This document shows positions 43,609-52,222 of a stretch of 64,000 nt of DNA, piece by piece. The DNA is from Streptomyces indicus (lineage in GTDB: Bacteria > Actinomycetota > Actinomycetes > Streptomycetales > Streptomycetaceae), in the NCBI RefSeq assembly GCF_900100315.1, contig NZ_FNFF01000008.1:186001-250000 (forward strand). The letters run 5' to 3'. A program made the position numbers and the translations under genes. Position 1 is the first letter of the stretch, and the number at the start of each line of letters is the position of its first letter. The notes beneath the pieces are model-generated. The model was not told the DNA's origin and made no database searches. It saw only the letters and a program-made list of their open reading frames with translations.

Positions 43609-43648
43609 CTTACGGACAGTGGTCGATTTGTCGACCTTCATCCGTAAG
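43609..43648 (+). promoter_or_regulatory. Nested inverted repeat next to the ribosome site of the first choice-of-anchor-P gene
   Basis: An outer 8-bp stem CTTACGGA/TCCGTAAG encloses CAGT and TTCA side loops and an inner GGTCGA-TTTG-TCGACC hairpin. The right outer arm overlaps the Shine-Dalgarno AAGGAAGG. It may be an operator or an RNA switch that hides the ribosome site. Confidence 0.55.
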
Positions 43649-43659
43649 GAAGGAATTGG

Positions 43660-44688
43660 GTGGCTATGTCTGCATGGCACACCACGGGCCTGCGCGCCGC
43701 GACCGCGGCCGGGCTCGCTCTCAGCGTGGCGGTCGGCGTCGCGGGTACCGCGACCGCCGACGTGAAGGACCCCTCGTACGACTGGGGCACGGTCGTCGAG
43801 ACCCCGGACGGCGTCCAGGCCAACGCCTGGGTCGCCGGTGTCACGGGCGTGGGCAGGATCGTCAACGCCCGCCTGTTCGAGGCCGCGTCGCCGGGCACCC
43901 CGAAGGCCCCTCGTGAGATGGAGGGCGGCAACGAGCTGGTCAACCTCACCGCGCCCACCCCGGTCGGCAAGGTCGGCCTCGGCAAGGTGTCGGCCCTCTA
44001 CGCCAAGGCGCTCACCAACAAGCTGCCGGTCAGCAAGTCGAGCAAGACGACCATGCCGGTCCCGGGCGCCGCGTACGCGAACGCCGGCGGCGGCTCGGTG
44101 GACATCGGCCTCCCGTACGTCGAGAGCAACGTCTTCGCGGGCACCGCGCTGACCGGCTTCGGTGTCCACGTCGACGCGATCGACGTGCACGCGCGCTCGC
44201 TGCCGGGCCGCCCCGTGGAGTTCCAGGGCGGTGCCGCCAGCGGCAAGATCACGCTCTTCGGCACGACGGTCGTCGAGATCCCGCCGATCTGGGCCGTGAA
44301 CCTGGGCGCGACGATCCCGGCCACCGGTGACGACGCGGCCCCGATCATCGCGCAGACCAACGAGCAGATCACCACCGACAACAAGGGCGTGCCCACCAAG
44401 GGCAAGAACGGCTCGTACCAGTACGACCCGCGCGCGACCAGCGGTTACGTCAACGCGATCCACGCGAGCGTGCTCGGTCCGAACGTCGCCGACGTGACGA
44501 TCGGCCACGCCGCCGTGATCCGCGACCCCGCCAAGACGGACATGCTCAAGGACAAGCTCCCGAAGAAGCTCCCGAGCCTCCTGGACATGGTCACGACGGA
44601 CGGCACCAAGCTGCCGACCGGCGAGGACCTGGCCGTCAAGCCGCAGATGCCCTCCGTCGAGGCCCCCGCGGTGGCCCCGGCGCAGTGA
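43660..44688 (+). CDS. Secreted choice-of-anchor-P family protein (copy 1)
   Basis: 342 residues. The signal peptide (GLALSVAVGVAGTATA) is cleaved near residue 34. The mature part shows the family blocks YDWGTVVETPDGVQANAWV, GKVSALYAKAL, GGGSVDIGLPYVESN, EIPPIWAVNLG, then GVPTKGKNGSYQYDP and TSGYVNAIHASVLGP. No sortase signal. A GTG start is preferred as AAGGAAGG is 6 bases away; ATG 43666 is an alternative. Two further paralogues follow (45051 and 46421). An exported structural or surface role is inferred. Confidence 0.85.
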   Translation: MAMSAWHTTGLRAATAAGLALSVAVGVAGTATADVKDPSYDWGTVVETPDGVQANAWVAGVTGVGRIVNARLFEAASPGTPKAPREMEGGNELVNLTAPTPVGKVGLGKVSALYAKALTNKLPVSKSSKTTMPVPGAAYANAGGGSVDIGLPYVESNVFAGTALTGFGVHVDAIDVHARSLPGRPVEFQGGAASGKITLFGTTVVEIPPIWAVNLGATIPATGDDAAPIIAQTNEQITTDNKGVPTKGKNGSYQYDPRATSGYVNAIHASVLGPNVADVTIGHAAVIRDPAKTDMLKDKLPKKLPSLLDMVTTDGTKLPTGEDLAVKPQMPSVEAPAVAPAQ

Positions 44689-45050
44689 CACCCGGGGCCG
44701 GGGTGCTGTGACCCCGGCCGCACCGCCGGTGCGGCACGGCACGGACGGTCGGCACATCCGGCCGACCCGTCCGTCCGGGCCTCCCGAGCGGCCGTCTCCG
44801 GCCGCCGCCCGCCGAGTCGTACGGCGGTGCGGCGGCCGGACGGCTTGAACGGCTTGACGGCTTGACGGCTCGGACGGCTCGGACGGCTCGGACGGCTCGC
44901 GATGGTCAACGGCCTCTCCAGTACGGGGACTCGGACCTGCTCCGACTCAACTGCCTTCGCCAGGAGCCGCGTTCGCCCCAAGGCCTCACACGCCCGCCTC
45001 ACCCACTTCACCCACCTCACCCTTTCCCACTCCCGGACCAGGGGGTCCTC
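44689..45050. other. 362-bp gap with hairpins and a 9-bp tandem repeat
   Basis: No gene seen. Two hairpins (44696-44719, stem GGCCGGGGT; 44718-44734, stem CCGCACC) form a likely terminator of copy 1. From 44838 to 44898 a GGACGGCTC/TTGACGGC unit of 8-9 bp is repeated about seven times. The remainder up to 45050 is pyrimidine-rich with repeated CCCAC(C/T)TCAC. Confidence 0.7.
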
Positions 45051-46241
45051 ATGCCGGACACGACGTCCACGCCCTCCCAGCCCGACCGCCGCCGTCTGCC
45101 GCGCGCCGCCTTCGCCGCGGCGGCCGCGGTCGCCCTCTCCCTGACGGCCCTCGCCTCCGGCGCCCATGCCGACGGTCTTCAGCCGCCCCCGTTCCCGCCG
45201 CCCGGCGGCATCGAGGTGAACGAGAAGGGCGAGCCGCAGGGCGAGGGGAACAAGACCCAGCCCGTGGCGCCGGTGGCCCCGCCCGTCATCGAACCCGAGG
45301 AGCCCGCCGTCCCCGGTCTGCCCGAGCTGCCGCAGCTCCCGAAGGACGCGCAGTCCTGGAACCCGTTCTCGGGCGTGGCCGACCTCGTGCACGGGGCCGT
45401 GGACCCGTGGCTGGACATGTTCCGCCCGAAGAGCGCGCGTGGTGCCGCGACGGCCCCGCTGCCGCCGACCGCCACCAACTGGGGCACCGTCGTCAGCACC
45501 GACGAGCCGGCGCAGGCCAACGCGTGGGCCCTGCGCGCCCTCGGCGCGGGCGGCGGCGCGGACGCGCGGCTCGTCGAGGCGCATCTGCCGGCCCTGCCGC
45601 ACGCCCCGGCCGCCGCGAACGTCACCAAGCCGCTGGAGCTCGGCAAGAAGTACTCCTTCGGCACCCTGCACCACCTCTCCGCCCGCACCTTCCTGCAGAA
45701 CGGCGCGGTGCACGCGGAGGCCCGCATCGGCCGGGCCGAGCTGGGGGTCCCGTATCTGAAGGCTGCGGGCAAACCCGTACCGGAGAAGCGGCTGCCGGTG
45801 CGGCTCGAGCTGCGCGACGCGGTGACCACGGCCACCGGCCGGGCGGACCGCGCGCCCGAGTTCCGCACCGAGGTCGGCGGCGGCAGCGTGGTCTCGTTCG
45901 GGCGTGAACTGCACCGGTTCGACGGCCCGTTGAAGCCCAACACCGGTCTGCGCCTGCCCGCCGACAGCAAGCTGCCGGCCTGGGGTCTGCTCACGCTCAA
46001 CGAGCAGATCACCACGGACGCGCAAGGGCACCCGACCACCGGCAAGCACGGCGGTTACGCCCCGGACCCGCAGGCCACCAGCGGCTATGCGAACGCGGCG
46101 CACCTCACGCTGCTGTTCCCCGAGGCGCTCGACATGACCGCCGGACACGCGGCCGTACTCCACAAGGGCACCCCGGCCCCGGACCAGGCGACCACCGCGC
46201 CGGCCAAGGGCACCCCGGCCGCCGGCCCTCACGCACAGTGA
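45051..46241 (+). CDS. Secreted choice-of-anchor-P family protein (diverged copy 2)
   Basis: 396 residues. A basic N-terminus and a hydrophobic stretch ending in SGAHA (about residue 40) form a Sec signal. A Pro/Glu-rich insert of about 90 residues, absent from its neighbours, precedes the conserved blocks NWGTVVSTDEPAQANAWAL, LLTLNEQITTDAQGHPTTG and ATSGYANAAHLTLLFP. The central part is strongly changed (no IPPIWAVNLG). ATG 45051 has GGGGG about 6 bases upstream. It is the most diverged of the three tandem paralogues. Confidence 0.82.
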   Translation: MPDTTSTPSQPDRRRLPRAAFAAAAAVALSLTALASGAHADGLQPPPFPPPGGIEVNEKGEPQGEGNKTQPVAPVAPPVIEPEEPAVPGLPELPQLPKDAQSWNPFSGVADLVHGAVDPWLDMFRPKSARGAATAPLPPTATNWGTVVSTDEPAQANAWALRALGAGGGADARLVEAHLPALPHAPAAANVTKPLELGKKYSFGTLHHLSARTFLQNGAVHAEARIGRAELGVPYLKAAGKPVPEKRLPVRLELRDAVTTATGRADRAPEFRTEVGGGSVVSFGRELHRFDGPLKPNTGLRLPADSKLPAWGLLTLNEQITTDAQGHPTTGKHGGYAPDPQATSGYANAAHLTLLFPEALDMTAGHAAVLHKGTPAPDQATTAPAKGTPAAGPHAQ

Positions 46242-46420
46242 CGGTCACGCCCCCCAGATGGCCCCTCCGGCATGCGGTTATCGCACTGCGTAGCGAGCCT
46301 CTAACTATCGGTGGCCGAATCCACTCCTCTCGGCCGCTCCCTCGCAACACCTCCTTCAGCTCCCGAAGAACCCACCCGGGACCCAACTCCCGGGAGAATC
46401 ACCGAAAGAGAGGGTCGGCC

Positions 46421-47437
46421 ATGGCCTCATGGCGCATTTCCGGGTCGCGCGCCCTGCTGACAGCGGGCGTCGCCCTGACCGCGGTGGCGGCCGCCACATT
46501 CCCGGCGCAGGCCGCCCACGCACCCGGCGGGGTCGACGACTGGGGCACCGTCGTCGACACCACGGACTGTGTCCAGGCCGACGCCTGGGTGGTCCGGGTG
46601 AAGGGCCTCGGCAAGATCATCGACGCCAAGCTCTTCCAGTCGCACTACCCGATCACCCCGCAGGCACCGAAGCAGCACGCGGGCGGCAAGGAGCTCGTGA
46701 ACCTCGCCCCCAAGGGCATCGGCCTCGGCAAGGTCTCGGCGCTCTACTCCCGCGCGATGGGCCACGCCCACCCGGCGTCCACGTCCGGCGGCAGCGACGT
46801 CCCGGCACGCGGCGAGGTCTACGCGGACGCCGGCGGCGCGGCCGTCGACATCGGCCTGCCCTACATCCAGAACCCGACCGGCGGCACGCAGCTGTCCCCG
46901 TTCGGCGTGCACGTCGAGGGCATCTCGGTGTCCGCCTACTCGCAGCCGGGCAAGCCCGTCTCCTTCACGGGCGGCGCCGCACGCGGCTACATCTCGGTGG
47001 CGGGCGCCCGCATCATCGACATCCCGCCGATCTGGGCGGTCAACCTCGGCGTCCGCATCCCCGAGGACTACACCCAGGCCCCGCTCGCCCTCGCGACCAC
47101 GAACGAGCAGGTCACGACGGACATCAAGGGCAACCCGACCAAGGGTCCCAACGGGGCGTACAAGTACGACCCGAAGTCCACGAGCGGCTACGTCAACGGC
47201 ATCCACGCGAGCGTGCTCGGCACTGATGTCGCGGACGTGACGGTCGCCCACGCGGCGGTGCTGCGCGACCCGGCGATCACCGACAAGTTCGCGGTGAAGG
47301 CGCCCGCGCCGACCGGCCAGCGCGCCGGTTCGGACCGTGCCGCCGTCCCGGGCCTGCCCGAGAACAAGTCCTGCGCGCCGTTCGCCCCGCCCGGGGCCGC
47401 GGCCGCGGGCATGCGGGACGTGTCCTCCTGCTGGTAG
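46421..47437 (+). CDS. Secreted choice-of-anchor-P family protein (copy 3)
   Basis: 338 residues, close to copy 1 in length and sequence. The signal peptide ends near FPAQAAHA (about 29). Conserved blocks: DDWGTVVDTTDCVQADAWVV, GKVSALYSRAM, GGAAVDIGLPYIQNP, DIPPIWAVNLGVRIP and TSGYVNGIHASVLGTDVADV. It differs from copy 1 by three Cys: one in TTDCVQ and two in a C-terminal tail (NKSCAPF and SSCW), so it may form disulfides. AGAGAGGG precedes the ATG. Confidence 0.84.
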   Translation: MASWRISGSRALLTAGVALTAVAAATFPAQAAHAPGGVDDWGTVVDTTDCVQADAWVVRVKGLGKIIDAKLFQSHYPITPQAPKQHAGGKELVNLAPKGIGLGKVSALYSRAMGHAHPASTSGGSDVPARGEVYADAGGAAVDIGLPYIQNPTGGTQLSPFGVHVEGISVSAYSQPGKPVSFTGGAARGYISVAGARIIDIPPIWAVNLGVRIPEDYTQAPLALATTNEQVTTDIKGNPTKGPNGAYKYDPKSTSGYVNGIHASVLGTDVADVTVAHAAVLRDPAITDKFAVKAPAPTGQRAGSDRAAVPGLPENKSCAPFAPPGAAAAGMRDVSSCW

Positions 47438-47471
47438 TCCGCACGGCCGGTGGGGGTGCGCCCCGCACCGG

Positions 47472-47524
47472 CTGACAGGGGACTCCGACCTGACAGGGAC
47501 TCCGACCTGACAGGGTCTCCGGAC
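47472..47524. repeat. Three imperfect 17-18-bp tandem repeats
   Basis: The unit CTGACAGGG(G)ACTCCGAC occurs three times between copy 3 and its terminator; the last copy is slightly changed. Confidence 0.8.
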
Positions 47525-47538
47525 CGACCGGGCAGCTC

Positions 47539-47583
47539 GAAGCCGCCTGCCGTACGCCGAAAGAGCGTACGGCAGGCGGCTTC
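47539..47583 (+). terminator. Strong terminator before the FKBP gene
   Basis: A 19-bp perfect stem (GAAGCCGCCTGCCGTACGC) with loop CGAAAGA. Confidence 0.9.
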
Positions 47584-47665
47584 TCGCGTGCGGTGCGGCC
47601 CCGGACGAGCACCCGGGGCAAGGCTGGGCGGATATCGGATCCCCCGCCTGCCGAAGGAGACCACG

Positions 47666-48613
47666 GTGGCCGCACGACCCCACCGCCTACGCCGTACCGC
47701 CGCACTCGCCGTGCTCGCGGCGCTTGTTCTGCCGACCGCCGGATGCAGCGAGAAGCCGCAGAACATCCCGAAGGTCACCGGGGAGTTCGGCAGCCGGCCC
47801 CAGGTGGCGATGCCCAGCTTCCCGCCGCCGGAGCAGGCCCGGATGAAGGTCCTGTCGGAGGGCGACGGCCCCGTGACCCGCAAGGGCCAGGTCATCGTCA
47901 CCGACGTAGACATGCGGATCTGGGAGAGCGGCCGCCCGCTGATGGACACGTACCGCCTCGAACAGCCCACCACCGCCGTGCTCGACGGCCAGCACGTCTC
48001 GCGTACGTGGGACCAGGCGCTGCTCGGCCGCAAGGCGGGCAGCCGCGTGCTGCTCGTCTCGCCGGCGACGCACGGCTTCGGTCCGCACGGGATGGCGCCC
48101 GCGCAGGTCACCCCCACCGACCACATGGTGCTCGTCTTCGACGTGATCGGCGGTTACGACCCCAAGGCGCAGGCCGCGGGGCCCGGCACGTGGCCCGCGG
48201 GTGACGGGTTCCCTTCGGTGCGCGTGAAGGCGGCGGGAGCCGAGCCGGTGCTTGCGGACTTCGGCGCGAAGCCGGAGAAGACCCGCGTGCGGACGCTGGC
48301 CGAGGGCAAGGGCCCGGTGGTCAAGCCCGGGAGCACGGTGGTGCTCCAGTACACGGGCGTGGAGTGGGGCAAGAAGACGCCGTTCAACTCGACGTATCTG
48401 CGCAACGGCCCCAACGGCTTCGTGATGAAGGACGCGGCCATGCTGCCCGGCTGGTTCGAGGCGCTGGACGGCAAGCGGGTGGGCAGCCGCCTCCTGGTCG
48501 CCGTGCCGGACGACGCACGACCCGGATTCACGCACACCAAGGGGGCGTTGGGGATGCCGAAGGACACGGCGGCCGCGTACGTACTGGATGTGATCGATAC
48601 GCGGCGCCGCTGA
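47666..48613 (+). CDS. Lipoprotein with two FKBP-type prolyl isomerase domains
   Basis: 315 residues from a GTG with AAGGAGA 6 bases upstream. The lipobox LPTAGC places Cys near 27, so it is anchored outside the membrane. Two FKBP-like domains follow (about 65-170 and 210-312). The second retains VVLQYTGVEWG, FEALDGKRVGSRLLVAVP and the C-terminal YVLDVIDT. The first is more diverged (IVTDVDMRIWESG) and may be non-catalytic. Such proteins help fold secreted proteins; here three secreted paralogues lie just upstream, which may or may not be linked. Confidence 0.88.
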   Translation: MAARPHRLRRTAALAVLAALVLPTAGCSEKPQNIPKVTGEFGSRPQVAMPSFPPPEQARMKVLSEGDGPVTRKGQVIVTDVDMRIWESGRPLMDTYRLEQPTTAVLDGQHVSRTWDQALLGRKAGSRVLLVSPATHGFGPHGMAPAQVTPTDHMVLVFDVIGGYDPKAQAAGPGTWPAGDGFPSVRVKAAGAEPVLADFGAKPEKTRVRTLAEGKGPVVKPGSTVVLQYTGVEWGKKTPFNSTYLRNGPNGFVMKDAAMLPGWFEALDGKRVGSRLLVAVPDDARPGFTHTKGALGMPKDTAAAYVLDVIDTRRR

Positions 48614-48694
48614 GCGGAGTCCTGCCGTTTCCGTATCCACAGGCTGTGGATACGGAATGGGCGCACCGCGGTCCGAACCGGCCGCACGGCACAG

Positions 48695-48735
48695 CACCGC
48701 GGCCCCGGAGGCGGATGTCCTCCGGGGCCGCGGTG
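48695..48735. terminator. Bidirectional terminator hairpin
   Basis: A 17-bp perfect stem (CACCGCGGCCCCGGAGG) with loop CGGATGT lies between the convergent FKBP and lectin-type genes. Confidence 0.9.
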
Positions 48736-48764
48736 TGTTTCAGCGGATCACCGCTGCGGGGTGG

Positions 48765-50942
48765 TCACTCGCACTGGGCGGCACGCGTGCCGCCCGACGT
48801 GATCCAGCCACCGCAGTTGATGTCCTGCGACGCGTCCGCCTTCACCACGAAGGTGTCGAAGACGCGGTTGCCGCCGTTCGGGTCGCCCGGCGTGGACAGG
48901 TCCGTCCAGCCCTCGAGCTGACCGGAGGCGCCGGCGTCGACGGTCGTGTCGATGGTGATCGTCGGGGCCTGCTTGCCCGGCTGGATCACCGCGTCACGGA
49001 CGCAGGTCACCGTACGGCCGACGATCTTGCAGTTCCAGCCCTCGCCCGCGGCCTTCACCGGCGTGACGCCCTCCGGGAAGGTGCGCGAGACGACCGTGGT
49101 GCCGGTGGTCGGGCCCGCGTCCGCGGCGTTGGAGACGTCCACGGTGAACTGCGCGGGCTTGCCCGCGACCACGTCGCCCTTGGGCTTGGTCACGACGCTC
49201 AGGTTCGGGTCCTTGACGGGCGCCGGCTTGACGTCGGTGGTGTCCTTGACCGGGCCGGAGCCCTTGCCGCCGGTGGTCGCCTCGGTGGTGCCCTCCAGCG
49301 GGCCCTTGGCGCCGTCGTCGACCTGGGTGCCGATGGAGATCGGCGGGTAGCTCTCGCCCGGGTTCAGGACGTCGGTGCCGGTGCCCGGACGGGTGCAGGT
49401 GACGGTCTGGCCGTCGATCTTGCAGGTCCAGCCCTCGCCGACCGCGGTGACGGGCGTGATGCCCTTCGGGAAGGTGCGGACGACCTTCACCTCACCGTTG
49501 GTGGCGCCGGCGTCGGGCTTGTTGGCCACGTCGATCTCGTACACGGCGGGGCCGCCGCCGGTCACGTCGCCCACCGGCTTGGTGGTGACGACGAGCGCCG
49601 GGTCCTTGGCGGGCGTGACGGTGAACGTGCTGGTGTCGGGCTTCGACGGGGCCGAACCCGGCGTCGTGGCCTGCGAGGTGACTTCCTTGTCACCCTTGGC
49701 GTCGGCCGCGACCTGGGTCTTCACGAGGACCGGCGGGTAGGAGTCGCCCGGCTTCAGCGCGTCGGCACCGCTGCCGGGGCGCTTGCAGGTGACGGTCTGG
49801 CCCGCGATGGTGCACTTCCAGCCGTCACCGGAGGCGGCGACGGGCTTGACGCCCTCGGGGAAGGTCTGGGTGGTCGTGACCTCACCGGTGGTCGGACCGG
49901 CCAGCTTGTCGTTGTGCGTGGTCATCTCGAACTCGGCCGGGGCGCCGCCGTTGACCGGGCCCTTCGGCGTGACGCTCGTCGACAGCTTCGGCGCGAGGGT
50001 CTCGAGCTTGACGTTCGCGATCTCGTGGATGCTGCTGTAGTCGCCGGTGCTGGCGGCGATGCCGATGCGGAAGGTGTCCGGCACCTTCGGCTGGCCCTTG
50101 ATCTCGTCGAGGTCGACGGGCTCGATGACCTCGCGCAGCGGCGCGCCGTCGTGGAAGTCGATGGAGACCTTGAGCACGCCCTCGTGGGACAGCTCGATGA
50201 TGGCCGTACGCCGGGCCTGATCGCGGTTCTGCGCCTCCGGCGGGGCCAGCTTGCGGTTCGACTGGTACGTGGCGACCAGCGGATTGTTGATGGAGGACGC
50301 GCCGCGGACCGTGATCGAGTTGGGCGTGCGCTCCTTCAGACCGCCGGACGCGCCGAAGCCGCCGGAGGTGAAGTTGCCCCACACGTCGAGACCGATGCCG
50401 AGGTAACCGCCCTCGATCTTGGCGTAGCCCAGACCCCAGCCGTTGATACCCGACTTGGTGGGCATCGGGGCGCTGCCGTCGAGCAGCATCAGCGCCATGC
50501 CGTCCGCGAGCTGGTTGCGCAGTCCGCCCTTGTAGATGGAGAAGTCCGCGGAGAACTTGATGCCGGACCGGGAGCCCACGGGCTTGCGCGAGATCACGTA
50601 GCCGTTCTGGGCCCGCTCGTTGGTGGTCAGGCGCAGCACGCCCTCACCGGGCTTGTCTCCGACGGCCTTGCCACAGGCCTTCAGCGGGCCTTGCTCACCG
50701 GTCGCCGCGGTCAGGCAGGCGTATCCGGTCGGGTCCTTGGGGTCGTACGGCCCGCCGTACCACTTGGACTCGTCCACGGTCGTACCGGTGAACTTCTCGC
50801 TGGCGATCTCCTCCGCCGAAGCGGAGAACGGAGCTGCGAGCGACAGCCCGAGGGCCACGGCCGTGGCCAGTGAGAGCGGGGCCGCGAGACGGCCCCTCAG
50901 CGGGCCCGCCTTCCGGCCGCGCCGGTGTCCGATATCCGTCAT
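48765..50942 (-). CDS. Secreted lectin-type protein with three DUF11-like repeats
   Basis: 725 residues. Signal peptide (about 1-43, ending FSASA). The N-terminal part (about 45-320) looks like an L-type lectin/concanavalin fold: FSADFSIYKGGLRNQLADGM, LGYAKIEGGYLGIGLDVWGNF, SSIHEIANVKLETL. Three repeats of about 125 residues follow, each with TFPEGVKPV-like, GW.C.I.G.TVTC.R and YPP segments and one Cys pair, as in DUF11-like adhesin modules. There is no anchor at the C-terminus. ATG 50942 has GAGGAGG upstream; an ATG at 50999 is less likely. A surface or extracellular carbohydrate-binding role is inferred. Confidence 0.85.
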   Translation of the reverse strand: MTDIGHRRGRKAGPLRGRLAAPLSLATAVALGLSLAAPFSASAEEIASEKFTGTTVDESKWYGGPYDPKDPTGYACLTAATGEQGPLKACGKAVGDKPGEGVLRLTTNERAQNGYVISRKPVGSRSGIKFSADFSIYKGGLRNQLADGMALMLLDGSAPMPTKSGINGWGLGYAKIEGGYLGIGLDVWGNFTSGGFGASGGLKERTPNSITVRGASSINNPLVATYQSNRKLAPPEAQNRDQARRTAIIELSHEGVLKVSIDFHDGAPLREVIEPVDLDEIKGQPKVPDTFRIGIAASTGDYSSIHEIANVKLETLAPKLSTSVTPKGPVNGGAPAEFEMTTHNDKLAGPTTGEVTTTQTFPEGVKPVAASGDGWKCTIAGQTVTCKRPGSGADALKPGDSYPPVLVKTQVAADAKGDKEVTSQATTPGSAPSKPDTSTFTVTPAKDPALVVTTKPVGDVTGGGPAVYEIDVANKPDAGATNGEVKVVRTFPKGITPVTAVGEGWTCKIDGQTVTCTRPGTGTDVLNPGESYPPISIGTQVDDGAKGPLEGTTEATTGGKGSGPVKDTTDVKPAPVKDPNLSVVTKPKGDVVAGKPAQFTVDVSNAADAGPTTGTTVVSRTFPEGVTPVKAAGEGWNCKIVGRTVTCVRDAVIQPGKQAPTITIDTTVDAGASGQLEGWTDLSTPGDPNGGNRVFDTFVVKADASQDINCGGWITSGGTRAAQCE

Positions 50943-51247
50943 AAGGGGTGCCTCCTCGGGCGCACCACGCCCTGCACGGGTCCTGATGAGTGACGCCACG
51001 TACGCATTTGATTGCGTACAGTGACCGATTTTCGATCATCAGAACACCGGGCCGCAGACCCCGCGAACGGCGAAGCCCATGCGGGTGACGGGGTGTTCGC
51101 GCCGGAGAGCGAGTGCCCGTGCGGCACTTGGGGAGGACCCCTTCCGTCACTGTGCGTCAGCAGCGGCCGTGACGGAGCGTCTGGGTGGTGCGACCGCGCC
51201 CCGGGCCGTCCCTCACCCCTGCGGTGCGAGAGCGCCTCGGGTCGCCC
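50943..51247. other. 305-bp gap with promoter region of the lectin-type gene
   Basis: No gene seen. It holds the ribosome site and promoter of the lectin-type gene (minus) and the downstream end of the nitrilase gene (also minus, stop at 51248). The palindrome at 51000-51019 is the only clear signal. Confidence 0.6.
51000..51019. promoter_or_regulatory. Palindrome upstream of the lectin-type gene
   Basis: GTACGCA and TGCGTAC flank TTTGAT, about 58-77 bases upstream of the start: a good position for an operator. Confidence 0.5.
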
Positions 51248-52048
51248 TCAGCCCTTCCCGCCCGGAGCCTCCAGCCCCAGGACGCGGTCCTTCAGGGCCG
51301 GGAACTGCTCCCGCGTGGCCGCGACCCGTGCCGGGTCGAACTCCACGCGCAGGATCTCCTCGTCCGCGCCCGCCTCGCCGAGCACCTCGCCCCACGGGTC
51401 CACGGCGATCGAGTGGCCGGCCTGCTCCACGCCGGCGTGGGTGCCGGCCGTGCCGACGGCGAGGACGAAGCACTGGTTCTCCACCGCTCGGGCCTGCGCG
51501 AGCAGGGTCCAGTGGGCGCGGCGGCGCTCCGGCCAGCCGGCGGAGACGACCAGGGTCTCGGCGCCGCGGTCGACGAGGGTGCGGTAGAGCTCGGGGAAGC
51601 GCAGGTCGTAGCAGGTGGTCACGCCGAGGGTGGTGTCGGGCAGCGCGACCGTCACGGGCTCGGTGCCCGCGCCCATCAGCACGGCCTCGCCCTTGTCGAA
51701 GCCGAAGCGGTGGATCTTCCGGTACGTGGCGGCCAGTTGGCCGTCCGGGGCGAAGACGAGGGCCGTGTTGTAGAGGGTGCCGTCCGCGGCGCGCTCCACG
51801 ACCGAGCCCGCGTGCAGCCAGATTCCGGCGTCGCGCGCGGCCTTCGACATGGCCTCGTACGTGGGCCCGTGGAGGGATTCCGCTTCCGCGGCGAAGAGTT
51901 CGTACCCGAAGGCCCCCGTCGGCCACAGCTCGGGCAGCACCACCAGATCGGCACCGGCCTCCGCGCGGACGAGCGAAGCCACGCGCTCCCGGCGGGAATT
52001 GACCGATTCCTCAGGGTTTACCGCGATCTGGATGAGCGAGGCGCGCAC
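51248..52048 (-). CDS. Carbon-nitrogen hydrolase (nitrilase superfamily)
   Basis: 266 residues with the catalytic triad intact: Glu 40 (LVVLPELWPTG), Lys 111 (YRKIHRFGFDKG) and Cys 146 (GVTTCYDLRFPELYR). The DLRFPELYR block and short length place it with omega-amidase/Nit-type enzymes that hydrolyse small amides such as deaminated glutathione or 2-oxoglutaramate; the substrate is inferred only at that level. GTG start at 52048 with a weak ribosome site. It is divergent from the mycothiol-type gene at 52223. Confidence 0.9.
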   Translation of the reverse strand: MRASLIQIAVNPEESVNSRRERVASLVRAEAGADLVVLPELWPTGAFGYELFAAEAESLHGPTYEAMSKAARDAGIWLHAGSVVERAADGTLYNTALVFAPDGQLAATYRKIHRFGFDKGEAVLMGAGTEPVTVALPDTTLGVTTCYDLRFPELYRTLVDRGAETLVVSAGWPERRRAHWTLLAQARAVENQCFVLAVGTAGTHAGVEQAGHSIAVDPWGEVLGEAGADEEILRVEFDPARVAATREQFPALKDRVLGLEAPGGKG

Positions 52049-52222
52049 ACTACCACCGTCCTGGCATTCGAACCGGCGGGCCGGCCGTCAACAACGCCTA
52101 CGATCGTCACTCGAAAGCACTGCAAGGGGCCCTCGTGGCAGCGTAACTTAGGGCCGCGAGAGCCTCCCCCACCCTGCCGTCGCCGAGCCCGCGCACCCGA
52201 ACCGCCCGAGGGGTCCCGTCCT

